Source: Candidatus Gastranaerophilales bacterium
GTDB taxonomy: Bacteria > Cyanobacteriota > Vampirovibrionia > Gastranaerophilales > Gastranaerophilaceae
Assembly (NCBI GenBank): GCA_016282705.1
Contig: JAEELO010000106.1
Location: forward strand, 1 to 42,735
Direction: 5' to 3'
DNA: 42,735 bases
Shown here: positions 8,401 to 14,702 of the stretch, piece after piece
Numbering within the stretch: position 1 is the first letter of the stretch
How the letters are laid out: the number at the start of each line of letters is the position of its first letter
Translations under genes and position numbers: made by a program
The notes under the pieces: generated by a model
What the model saw: the letters and a program-made list of their open reading frames with translations, nothing else
What the model was told of the DNA's origin: nothing
Database searches by the model: none

Positions 8401-9190
8401 CTATTATTGATTCTTTCGGAGAATACTGCTTTTTAAATTCTTTTATTCCGCCTTTATAAGCACATAAATAACCGCATCTGGTTGATCCTTCTTCATCATA
8501 AGCAATATAATAATCTTTTATTTGCGGCATAATGGCATTTATAAAATTCCAAAAGGCATATGAATATTCATCCGCATCATCTATAATCAAATATTTTATA
8601 TTCTTGAAATAATCGGTATTTTTATATATATGCGGCAAAACTGCCAGCTGGCGGAGATAATCATAACTGTTGAATTTAATTGTTTTCTTTTTGTAGTCAT
8701 CAATTGCTTTTTGTGCATCTTTATAAAAAACTTCATTTAATAATTCGGAACGCTCTTTTACTTCGGAATAACTTAAATCATTCTGAACTATTAACGAATA
8801 TCTGCGGAATAACTGATGAAGCAGATTAATTTTTGAAATGTAATCCGAAAAATCAGAGGACTTGATACTTTGCTTGAATATATATTGAGAAACTTCCAGT
8901 CCGCATAAATTAGGGATATTATTGTCTTCACCTCCGATGAGGTTTGAAATGAATTCTTTATTGTCCCAAAATGCATTATAACAAAGTCCCCAGAATGTAT
9001 ATATTTTATTATTTTCTATATTATTCTGAGGGTATTTTTTCTTTAAATCGTTTATAAAATTAGCTTTTTTATACGGATTTAATAATATTACAAGTATTTC
9101 ATCAGGTTGAATTCCTGATGAAATCAGCTTATTATAGCTTGATAAAAGTATATTAAATCGTTCTTTGCTTGATATTCCGTTTAAAAGCAT
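5408..9190 (-). CDS. UvrD/PcrA-like SF1 helicase fused to a degenerate N-terminal helicase module
   Basis: A 1260-residue protein. The C-terminal half (about 625-1260) is a complete SF1A helicase: Q motif near Gln631, motif I VPGAGKTT (647-654), STIHG (704-708), motif II IEDEAQDS (832-839), RCGDINQA (859-866), SQRC (894-897), motif V MTMHKSKGDEFD (1156-1167) and motif VI LLYVGITRAKQEL (1224-1236). The N-terminal 620 residues look like a second SF1 module that lost catalysis: NGISSKERF where GxxGSGKT should be, LIIDDADEYS (201-210) as a worn motif II, and an STPQKIIDY stretch (516-524) as a worn motif V. This resembles the dead helicase of AddB-type proteins, but no nuclease domain or iron-sulfur cysteines are visible at the end. 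Family members unwind DNA in repair or recombination. The gene stands alone, with an ATG start and no obvious ribosome site. Confidence 0.88.
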   Translation of the reverse strand: MLLNGISSKERFNILLSSYNKLISSGIQPDEILVILLNPYKKANFINDLKKKYPQNNIENNKIYTFWGLCYNAFWDNKEFISNLIGGEDNNIPNLCGLEVSQYIFKQSIKSSDFSDYISKINLLHQLFRRYSLIVQNDLSYSEVKERSELLNEVFYKDAQKAIDDYKKKTIKFNSYDYLRQLAVLPHIYKNTDYFKNIKYLIIDDADEYSYAFWNFINAIMPQIKDYYIAYDEEGSTRCGYLCAYKGGIKEFKKQYSPKESIIENNTKLIKPALSFYNKIRNGQKINIEFKYHIHNKRLDMIESTIKHITELYKQDVKPDEISVITPIVDEVLIRTFENSKYKINFQVISGNSKLNSSNIVKHLLIILKIINNLPVLDFELKSLFTEFLQIPYKKCIDAIKKYSSEKKLINIEFYNEEYDYIYKKLLSVIQTENKYKNKLSEQIKIIYTNLLKNNDNSTDNEKYEFLLKEAENFEKAFETEVENLAEQFITQIENSVISENPIDSFSLKKNAVIISTPQKIIDYSINTKYQIWLDISNNEWMKQDSGTLYNAWVLSRDWSKKEYTLQDNIELTRDKTARIIRKLMLLADNVILFSSIYDNTGNENFGGISDFIDSKEEKQQSFNIIPRDDQKPVLDYKKDKMGIMAVPGAGKTTILLALIIKMIKQGINPENIFVLTYMEAAAKNFKERIQNAIPDNYALPNISTIHGLALRIIKENGNYTKAGLDDRFEICDDTAKERIIKELFFKFKIDDEKYDNYLRCISIVKLSGNAEGLHSKYKEIQDFYNFYNEYNLILKSQNLIDYDDMLYFAVKILTENPEILEYYQDICKYIIEDEAQDSTDIQQKLITLLNGKYNNLVRCGDINQAITSTFTNSNLDSFKNYIKSNKKVEMVSSQRCAEPIYSLANNLIKTTTENNDYPNAFYNIAIKGTNKNPQNKNLPQYTFFDNEKEEKQYILQKTKEIKHNNPSASIAILLRLNSQVNEYNEYFNSNGIKTSVRSDCLSQKPIYGKVLNILKIVQSPLNNGYILDLAKEYNIDNENLAKIKELKTPFIYQNADDINNEKILQLYWDVDYWLNNSSVSADILALNIGLYYAQNSTDKSNAYMISTIIARLIEDNDNLDNIIKKLEYSAQRPMSAYKFFEDIEQNEEITPINIMTMHKSKGDEFDYVFIPELNEDNYSTTSKNVKLKGGSHFVQTIKNSVENCGIKQQEELKTEQVEETLRLLYVGITRAKQELFMTNAVNYKKRKNTKPLELLKGLC

Positions 9191-9337
9191 TTAATTTTAC
9201 CAATTACATACTTCTATTTTATACTAATATCAGAGAAAGAAGTATATAAAATCATATTTGAATGCTTTTTAATGTAACAACATATTAAGTAAAAATAGTG
9301 TTTTTGATTATTTGGTTAACAATTCTTCATAAAAGGA

Positions 9338-9366
9338 TTGAAATTTAAATTACAAAATGATATATT
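9338..9366 (+). promoter_or_regulatory. Extended -10 promoter of the sigma factor gene at 9517
   Basis: TTGAAA (9338-9343), a 17-nt spacer ending in TGA, and TATATT (9361-9366). Transcription should begin near 9373, leaving a leader of about 145 nt. This promoter and leader account for most of the 326-bp gap between the helicase and the sigma factor; I see nothing else in 9191-9337. Confidence 0.65.
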
Positions 9367-9401
9367 AAATATATACAAATTATATACGTAGGATTTTAAT
9401 T

Positions 9402-9420
9402 CAGTAAATTCAATTTACTG
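9402..9420 (+). promoter_or_regulatory. Hairpin or operator in the sigma factor leader
   Basis: CAGTAAAT-tca-ATTTACTG is a perfect 8-bp inverted repeat (9 bp if T9410 and A9412 are counted) about 30 nt into the predicted leader. It could be an RNA hairpin or a dimeric repressor site. Confidence 0.45.
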
Positions 9421-9432
9421 GCGGCATTAGTA

Positions 9433-9495
9433 ATGGTAAAAAGCCCATATAGAGGCTTATTGTGTTCTGCAAATATATGCGGAAAGTGTGTGTAA
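9433..9495 (+). CDS. Possible 20-residue upstream ORF with three cysteines
   Basis: ATG at 9433 to TAA at 9493-9495, entirely inside the sigma factor leader and ending 21 nt before its start codon. The predicted peptide is MVKSPYRGLLCSANICGKCV, with cysteines spaced C-x4-C-x2-C. Only a weak GGCGG lies upstream, so translation is uncertain. Its position, the hairpin just before it and its cysteine content would suit a leader peptide that tunes sigma factor translation, but it may be chance. Confidence 0.25.
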   Translation: MVKSPYRGLLCSANICGKCV

Positions 9496-9516
9496 GAATA
9501 AATCAGGAGCATTAAT

Positions 9517-10410
9517 ATGGTATCGAATGTTGTATCTTCTGTCGAAAGTGACACATTATCAGCGGTCGGATTATTTTCCGAAGCTGACATAGCAAAATAC
9601 ATCAAAGAAATTTCCAAATACGAAACCTTAAGTATAGAGCGAGAACAAGAACTTGCACGACAAGCAAAGGAAGGCAATGAATTCGCTAAACAGGCTTTAA
9701 TAAAAGCAAACTTAAAATTAGTTATTATGATTGCTAAAAAAGTGATACATGCAAGTAAACTTCCTATGATTGATTTAATTCAAGAGGGAAACATCGGTTT
9801 AATGGTAGCTGTAGATAAATTTAATTGGAAGTTTGGCTATAGATTTGCAACATATGCCAGCTGGTGGATAAAGCAGGCGATGTTTAAGGCTATATCTGAG
9901 CAATCACACAGTGTTAAAATACCTGTTTACATACAGGAAACTCTTTCCAGATATTCAAAAATGAAATCTGAAATGGAAAAAGAAGGAAATTCCGAAGTAA
10001 AACCGGAAGAAGTTGCGAAAAAGATGAATATTGATTCGGGTAAAATCAATAATTATATAAATGCTTATAAAAAAACTCTTTCTTTAGAGGGTGATTTTGA
10101 GATGCATAACGGTTCCGAGGTCAGATTAATTGACATAATAGAAGATAAAAAGAGTTCGGTAACGAACGTGATTGAGCAGGAAAATTTGAAAAGAGATATC
10201 GTTCAGCTTTTAAACGGATTAAAGGACAGAGAACAAAAAGTTATAGCATTAAGATTCGGGTTAAATGGCGGTGAAAGACAAACCTTGGAAGAAATCGGTA
10301 AAATATACGGTGTTACAAAAGAATGTATTAGACAAACTGAAGCACGAGCATTAAATAAATTACGAAATAACAATAGTACAATTGCATTATATGAAAACTA
10401 TGTTTGTTAA
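9517..10410 (+). CDS. RNA polymerase sigma-70 family factor (primary-like, group 1/2)
   Basis: A 297-residue sigma factor that directs RNA polymerase to -10/-35 promoters. Region 1.2 is near residues 24-50 (DIAKYIKEISKYETLS), region 2 near 55-130 with LIQEGNIGLMVAVDKF and the -10-reading helix YRFATYASWWIKQAM, region 3 near 140-215, and region 4 near 225-290 with ALRFGLNGGERQTLEEIG and the helix-turn-helix GVTKECIRQTEARALNKLR. Region 1.1 is absent, as in many group 2 factors and some cyanobacterial primary ones. Compared with primary factors, the SWWIKQAMFKAI segment departs from the usual WWIRQAITRAI, so a group 2 role is at least as likely. AGGAG lies 7 nt before the ATG. It has its own promoter, a long leader and a strong terminator. 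Confidence 0.92.
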   Translation: MVSNVVSSVESDTLSAVGLFSEADIAKYIKEISKYETLSIEREQELARQAKEGNEFAKQALIKANLKLVIMIAKKVIHASKLPMIDLIQEGNIGLMVAVDKFNWKFGYRFATYASWWIKQAMFKAISEQSHSVKIPVYIQETLSRYSKMKSEMEKEGNSEVKPEEVAKKMNIDSGKINNYINAYKKTLSLEGDFEMHNGSEVRLIDIIEDKKSSVTNVIEQENLKRDIVQLLNGLKDREQKVIALRFGLNGGERQTLEEIGKIYGVTKECIRQTEARALNKLRNNNSTIALYENYVC

Positions 10411-10427
10411 AATAATAAAAAACATGT

Positions 10428-10457
10428 AAATCCCCTTTATAAGGGGATTTTTCTTTT
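10428..10457 (+). terminator. Strong intrinsic terminator after the sigma factor gene
   Basis: Perfect 10-bp stem AAATCCCCTT / AAGGGGATTT with a 3-nt loop, followed by TTCTTTT, 17 nt past the stop codon. Confidence 0.92.
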
Positions 10458-10513
10458 ATAAATCTTGAAACGTCACTAATATTAAGAAATTTAGCAATTA
10501 AAATCTCTTTGAG

Positions 10514-10542
10514 TTTACAAAATAGAGAAATAATTGTATAAT
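10514..10542 (+). promoter_or_regulatory. rpsA promoter
   Basis: TTTACA (10514-10519), a 17-nt spacer and TATAAT (10537-10542); start expected near 10549. It decides the rpsA start: the upstream in-frame TTG at 10534 lies before the -10 and cannot be in the mRNA. Confidence 0.75.
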
Positions 10543-10587
10543 TTGGGCATATATTTATATTGTCTGCAGATTAACGAGGAAGAAAAT

Positions 10588-11649
10588 ATGACAACAGAAC
10601 AAAAGTATACTGATGCTGAGTTTGAAGCATTATTAAAGAATTATGACTATAGTTTTCAGAAAGGTGATTTGGTTAAAGGTATAGTTTGTTCATATGATTC
10701 TTCCGGCGTTATTGTAGATATCGGCGCAAAAACTGCAGCATATGTCCCTATTAAAGAAGCAGTTGTTGACAGAAGTGTTTCTGTTGAAGAAACATTAAAA
10801 AAGAATCAGGAATATGAATTTTTAATTATAAGAGAAGAAGATGAAGACGGCAGATTTATGCTGTCATATAAGAAAGTTGCAATGGCATACAGCTGGAGAG
10901 AACTTGAACAATTGAAAGCTGAAGATGCTACGGTTGAAGGTGTTATTGTATCAGCTGTTAAAGGCGGAGTATTGGTTGAAGTTAAAGGTGTTAGAGGCTT
11001 CGTTCCTTCAAGCCAGTTAAAATTAAAATCAACTGAAAATATTGTAGGTGAAAAACTCGAATTAAAGATACTTACAATGGATATTCAACAGGGTAACTTC
11101 ATTTTATCTAACAGAAAAGCCTTCTCTGATGATAAAGAAGATAATAAAAAAGATTTATTTGAAACAATAGAAATCGGTCAAATTGTAAAAGGTGAAGTTG
11201 TTAGAATTACTGATTTCGGTGCATTTGTTGATATCGGCGGTATTGATGCATTATTGCCATTGTCTCAAATTTCTTGGAGATGGGTAGATCATCCGTCTGA
11301 TATATTAAAAGTCGGTGATGTTATTAATGTTGAAGTAATTGTAGTTGACCATGACAAGCAAAGAATAAGCCTGAGTTTAAAAAATCTTGAAAAAGACCCT
11401 TGGGCAGAAGCTAAAGATAAAATTAATGACGGTGATAAAATTGAAGGTACAATTACAAGAATTAAGCATTTCGGTGCATTTGTTGAAGTATTCCCCGGTG
11501 TTGAAGCTCTGCTTCCGAATAATGAATTAATTGAATATCAAAATCAGAAAAATGTTATTCTGAAAGCCGGAGATAAAATTCAAACAACAATTCTTAAATT
11601 TAATCCGGATGACAGAAGAATCAGTTTAAGTATTAAAAATGAAGAATAA
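10588..11649 (+). CDS. rpsA: 30S ribosomal protein S1
   Basis: A 353-residue protein made of four S1 (OB-fold) RNA-binding repeats at about 24-92, 108-172, 190-262 and 276-350. Repeat three is the most canonical (KGEVVRITDFGAFVDIGG ... GDVINVEVIVVDHDKQRISLSLKNL) and repeat four resembles it. S1 binds mRNA upstream of the start codon and helps load it on the 30S subunit. The length is nearer to the short cyanobacterial and Gram-positive forms than to the six-repeat E. coli protein. I chose the ATG at 10588 because GAGGA lies 7 nt before it and the promoter -10 element covers any earlier start. Its last 11 nt overlap the next gene, implying translational coupling. Confidence 0.92.
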   Translation: MTTEQKYTDAEFEALLKNYDYSFQKGDLVKGIVCSYDSSGVIVDIGAKTAAYVPIKEAVVDRSVSVEETLKKNQEYEFLIIREEDEDGRFMLSYKKVAMAYSWRELEQLKAEDATVEGVIVSAVKGGVLVEVKGVRGFVPSSQLKLKSTENIVGEKLELKILTMDIQQGNFILSNRKAFSDDKEDNKKDLFETIEIGQIVKGEVVRITDFGAFVDIGGIDALLPLSQISWRWVDHPSDILKVGDVINVEVIVVDHDKQRISLSLKNLEKDPWAEAKDKINDGDKIEGTITRIKHFGAFVEVFPGVEALLPNNELIEYQNQKNVILKAGDKIQTTILKFNPDDRRISLSIKNEE

Positions 11650-12169
11650 GATAATAATTGTATTTTCAGGAAAACAGTTTTCCGGAAAGGATACTGTTGC
11701 AAAGATTTTGTTGGAAAAATTTCCTTCTTTTAAAAGGATAGGGATTGCTGATGCAATAAAAATGCGTTATTCCGAAAAAACAGGCTTAAGTTTGGAAGAA
11801 ATTGAACGAAATAAACCCACATACAGGCAAGACTTGATAGATTTGGGTGATTGGGGCAGGGCTCAAAGTCCTGATTATTGGTTGAATTCGATTATTGCAT
11901 ATGATGGAAATACAATTGTTACGGATATCAGAGTTCCGCATGAGCTTGAACTCTTTAAATCATACGGAGCATTCGCAATAAGAGTGGAAGCAACAGAAGA
12001 AGCACGAGCAAAGCGCGGTACATTGGCTTCAAAAAATGATAATACCGAAACAGCACTAGATAACAGAACTGATTGGGATTATGTTATCCAAAATAACGGT
12101 ACCTATGAAGAATTGTTGGAAAATACTCAAAAACTTATTGAAATCTTAAAAAATAAATATAATTTATAA
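11639..12169 (+). CDS. P-loop kinase, deoxynucleoside monophosphate kinase-like
   Basis: A 176-residue cytosolic P-loop kinase. Walker A is GKQFSGKDT (residues 11-19), followed by FKRIGIADAIK, an LIDLGDWGR segment, the VTDIRVPHELELFKSYGAFAIRVEA strand-loop, and an SKNDNTETALDN lid-like region ahead of DYVIQNNGTYEEL. This arrangement is that of dNMP kinases and the related phosphomevalonate-kinase-like family. Those enzymes move a phosphate from ATP to a nucleotide or similar small substrate; the exact substrate is not readable. The ATG lies within the last codons of rpsA (11-nt overlap), so translation is probably coupled and expression should follow rpsA. The downstream TPR gene converges with only 1 nt between stops. 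Confidence 0.78.
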   Translation: MKNKIIIVFSGKQFSGKDTVAKILLEKFPSFKRIGIADAIKMRYSEKTGLSLEEIERNKPTYRQDLIDLGDWGRAQSPDYWLNSIIAYDGNTIVTDIRVPHELELFKSYGAFAIRVEATEEARAKRGTLASKNDNTETALDNRTDWDYVIQNNGTYEELLENTQKLIEILKNKYNL

Positions 12170-12170
12170 T

Positions 12171-13583
12171 TTATTTCCCGAATATTTTCATAAGTTTATC
12201 AATAAAACCTTCTTCTTCTTTATCTGCGGATACAGAAGCGGCACCTGTAAATTTCGCAATCTTTTCTTTTAATTTTTCAGTATCCGGCGATAAAGGAGCT
12301 TTGGTTATATATTTTTCATATGCTTCTTTTGCAGATGCAAAATCTTTTAGCTTTTCATAGCACAGACCCAGTTTTCTGTATACTTCATAGTATGAGGAAT
12401 CTGCTTTTTCAAGTTGTTTATAATAATCAAGAGCATTTCTAAATTCATACATATCTGCATATACATCGCCTAAGCCATTTAATGCCATAGGATTATCAGG
12501 TTCTTGTCTGTGGAGTTTTTCATAAAATTCCATTAAACTTGTTTTATCACCTGTTGTTTCATTAATTTTAATGATTTCTTTTATTGCTTCACTTCTGTTT
12601 GCATCATGTCTGTGTGCATTCAGATATTCTGCCAATGCCAAATCATATTCCTGTTTATAAGAATAGCATTTGCCCATATTGTAGTGATATCCGTATAAAT
12701 CATTATTCGCATCACAAACTAAGGCTTTCATTTGGTATGTTAACGGATTTTGAGGCGACATTTCATTAAATTTATTAATAAAATCAAGGCATTTATCCCA
12801 TTCTTTTTTGTTGAAATAATATTCTGCCATTAATGCGGGATAATTTGCATTTGCTTTATCTTCAACAGCCTCTAAAAGTTTGTATGCTTCTTCATTATCA
12901 CCTTTCATTAAGTATGCTTTTGCTCTGCTGAAGTTATTTTTTGCTTTTTCCAGAGCTTTATCATATTCGCCTTCTTTTAAATAAAGTGCGGATAAATATT
13001 CACTTAGTTCATCAACATTAGGGAATGCTTTTACTCCTCGTTCCAATACATTGATGGCAGAGTATCTGTCTCCCATTTGGCAGTATAAATCACCGAGCTT
13101 ATAATAAATTGCCATATCATCTATATGTTCAATAATGCTGTAGTATTCATCTATGGCATTTTGCGTTTTATCCAGATGCTCATATACTTTTGCAAGTAAA
13201 AATCTTGCATTTATAATTTCAGCTTCATCTGTAGTTGAATTAATAGCCTTTTTGTAATCGTCTACTGCTTGACTGACTTTTTCATTTAAAATTTTATATT
13301 TACCGCGTGTAATATAGTATTTATATTTGTTAGCATTCATATAAACATCAAGTAATTCGGAGTATGCAATCGCTGAATTAGGGTTAACAACTGCTAATTC
13401 TTCCCAATATTTTGCTGCATCCTCGTTTTTTTCCATTGTTTTGGCAAGTAATGCAATTTTTTCAAGATACTCATCATTCTCTTTTAAATCATCATATGCT
13501 TTTGTGAGAATTTCATATGCTTTTTCGTACTGTTCTTCATCTATAAGCATTTGTGCTTGAACTAAAACACCATTGGAACTCAT
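12171..13583 (-). CDS. Tetratricopeptide repeat protein
   Basis: A 470-residue cytosolic-looking protein that is TPR helices almost throughout (about residues 1-445). Clear repeats include NARFLLAKVYEHLDKTQNAI, IYYKLGDLYCQMGDRYSAI and YRKLGLCYEKLKDFASAKEA. TPR solenoids are protein-binding scaffolds. After a short linker the last 15 residues (EEEGFIDKLMKIFGK) form a likely amphipathic helix that could touch a membrane or a partner. No enzymatic domain is visible. AAGGG lies 8 nt before the ATG. It is a monocistronic gene facing the dNMP-kinase-like gene tail to tail; I see no hairpin between them. Confidence 0.85.
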   Translation of the reverse strand: MSSNGVLVQAQMLIDEEQYEKAYEILTKAYDDLKENDEYLEKIALLAKTMEKNEDAAKYWEELAVVNPNSAIAYSELLDVYMNANKYKYYITRGKYKILNEKVSQAVDDYKKAINSTTDEAEIINARFLLAKVYEHLDKTQNAIDEYYSIIEHIDDMAIYYKLGDLYCQMGDRYSAINVLERGVKAFPNVDELSEYLSALYLKEGEYDKALEKAKNNFSRAKAYLMKGDNEEAYKLLEAVEDKANANYPALMAEYYFNKKEWDKCLDFINKFNEMSPQNPLTYQMKALVCDANNDLYGYHYNMGKCYSYKQEYDLALAEYLNAHRHDANRSEAIKEIIKINETTGDKTSLMEFYEKLHRQEPDNPMALNGLGDVYADMYEFRNALDYYKQLEKADSSYYEVYRKLGLCYEKLKDFASAKEAYEKYITKAPLSPDTEKLKEKIAKFTGAASVSADKEEEGFIDKLMKIFGK

Positions 13584-13709
13584 GTTTATACCCTTTTCCC
13601 TAATCTGTTATTTTAATTATATAACAGAAAGAGATTAATTCCAGTAGATATAGAAAGATAATAAAAATAAGTAAATGGTTTTATATTAAATATAATTGCC
13701 GGTTCTTAT

Positions 13710-13743
13710 TTGTCAGGCATTTAGTAGGTCAGGCATTGCCTGA
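13710..13743. repeat. Palindromic repeat related to the one at 5381-5400
   Basis: TTGTCAGGCATT (13710-13721) repeats the first arm of the 5381 element exactly, and TCAGGC-att-GCCTGA (13729-13743) is a second related palindrome. The pair opens the gene-free island. Nothing else is visible in 13584-13709. Confidence 0.5.
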
Positions 13744-13796
13744 AACCATTTATATTCCGTCTTTCTTGAAATTTCTTTTTGCTTACGGAGTATCGC

Positions 13797-14097
13797 TACG
13801 CAAAATCCGCTGTCTTGGATTTTGCTTTCTGCACAACCCTAGCAATCTCATTTCAGAAAACTTCGTTTTCTTGCATTCGTTCGGGTTGTTGCTTCTTCAG
13901 GCTCGCTCACCTGAAATAAAATTCAGGTTCGACTCCGCCTTACGCAAAATCCGCTGTCTTGGATTTTGCTTTCTGCACAACCCTGGCAATCTCATTTCAG
14001 AAAACTTCGTTTTCTTGCATTCGTTCGGGTTGTTGCTTCTTCAGGCTCGCTCACCTGAAACAAGTTCAGGTTCGACTCCGCCTTACGCAAAATCCGC
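13797..14097. repeat. Hairpin-rich tandem repeat, 144 bp unit, about 2.1 copies
   Basis: Unit 1 begins at 13797, unit 2 at 13941 and a partial third copy at 14084; each begins TACGCAAAATCCGC. The units are nearly identical, differing by a few substitutions and one indel. They are visibly richer in G+C than the surrounding DNA. Each unit folds into successive stems: GCAAAATCC/GGATTTTGC (13800-13808 with 13817-13825), ACAACCC/GGGTTGT (13833-13839 with 13883-13889) enclosing AGAAAAC/GTTTTCT (13855-13861 with 13865-13871), and TTCAGG/CCTGAA (13896-13901 with 13910-13915). An open frame crosses it (13736-14164), but its repeated translation simply mirrors the DNA repeat. I do not recognise the element. 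Confidence 0.85.
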
Positions 14098-14105
14098 AAA
14101 AAAAA
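14086..14105. repeat. Left 20-bp inverted repeat of the orphan segment
   Basis: CGCAAAATCCGC followed by eight A. Its exact reverse complement is at 14611-14630. It also forms the third copy of the CGCAAAATCCGC word that opens each tandem repeat unit. Confidence 0.8.
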
Positions 14106-14122
14106 GACCGAATAATTCGGTC
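14098..14122 (-). terminator. Minus-strand intrinsic terminator, no known gene upstream of it
   Basis: On the minus strand GACCGAA-tta-TTCGGTC (14122-14106) is followed by eight T (14105-14098). It would stop leftward transcription coming from the gene-free region 14123-14700. Confidence 0.75.
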
Positions 14123-14358
14123 AAACAGTTTACGAGTGAGAGTGGAATATGTATAGGTTTATAATACAAGCTTGAATTTTCATCGTATATTAACCGTATG
14201 TATATATTTGTTTTTTCCCTTGTCTAGTCCTAAAGATAATAGAATTCTTTAATCTTTCATGTAATTAATGTTAAGAAATATTACATAGATATATATTTTT
14301 TATGTACAATATAGCAATTTTATATATAAAAATTACTTTATATACATGTGAGAGATAA

Positions 14359-14511
14359 ATCAACTCGAGAGAACATCAAACACAAATAGACAGAGAAATA
14401 TTAAGAGAGACAAAAAAGGCACCGACTACAGATTTTATGGTCAGGATGGGGGAAAAAGACTATAGTATGCGCATACTGAATTTTATTAAACCCCAAAAAC
14501 TAATTACTTAA
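14359..14511 (+). other. Orphan open frame in the inverted-repeat-bounded segment
   Basis: The frame is open for 50 codons from ATC at 14359 to TAA at 14509-14511. Its translation looks protein-like (REILRETKKAPTTDFMVRMG then YSMRILNFIKPQK), but the only ATG codons come late (14437, 14446, 14467), giving at most 24 residues, and none has a ribosome site. It may be a tiny gene, a decayed gene or a non-coding RNA. The perfect palindrome AGTATGCGCATACT (14464-14477) lies inside it. The rest of 14123-14700 is A+T-rich and holds no other gene that I can support. Confidence 0.25.
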
Positions 14512-14594
14512 TTTAATTTTTTCTAACATATATACACTTACCTTACTATCACGATGGATAAAAAAGAATTTTTTCTTTTACATTCCGAATTGTT

Positions 14595-14618
14595 TGGGAC
14601 ATAGTCCCATTTTTTTTT
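14595..14618 (+). terminator. Plus-strand intrinsic terminator ending the orphan segment
   Basis: TGGGAC-ata-GTCCCA (14595-14609) followed by nine T (14610-14618). It is a textbook terminator but no annotated gene precedes it on this strand for over a kilobase, implying a short unrecognised transcript. Confidence 0.85.
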
Positions 14619-14630
14619 GCGGATTTTGCG
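14611..14630. repeat. Right 20-bp inverted repeat of the orphan segment
   Basis: Eight T followed by GCGGATTTTGCG, the exact reverse complement of 14086-14105. Together the two arms bound about 505 bp. Confidence 0.8.
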
Positions 14631-14668
14631 GGAGAATTGCGGGGTTGGTTTTAAATAATATAATTTTC

Positions 14669-14696
14669 TTGAAATGGATAAATCAAGCGGTATAAT
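14669..14696 (+). promoter_or_regulatory. Promoter of the thioesterase gene, likely leaderless
   Basis: TTGAAA (14669-14674), a 16-nt spacer and TATAAT (14691-14696). The ATG begins at 14703, at the expected transcription start, and no Shine-Dalgarno sequence separates them. Confidence 0.7.
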
Positions 14697-14702
14697 TTAA
14701 TT

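Noticed and set aside
10534-10587. TTG start for rpsA at 10534.
   Set aside because: The promoter -10 element (10537-10542) lies downstream of it; the ATG at 10588 has a proper ribosome site.
14061-14083. tRNA T-arm-like GGTTCGACTCC in the repeat.
   Set aside because: The five-base stem does not pair and no acceptor, D or anticodon arm can be found around either copy.
13797-14097. CRISPR array.
   Set aside because: Only two full units of 144 bp directly abutting, with no unique spacers and no cas genes in the window.
13736-14164. A 142-codon open frame with a repeated protein sequence.
   Set aside because: The protein repeat follows the 144-bp DNA repeat, which is made of hairpins; there is no ribosome site and composition is unlike the genes around it.
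14337-14618. RNase P RNA, tmRNA, 6S RNA or SRP RNA in the orphan segment.
   Set aside because: None of the universal cores of these RNAs was seen; only a terminator at the end supports a transcript.
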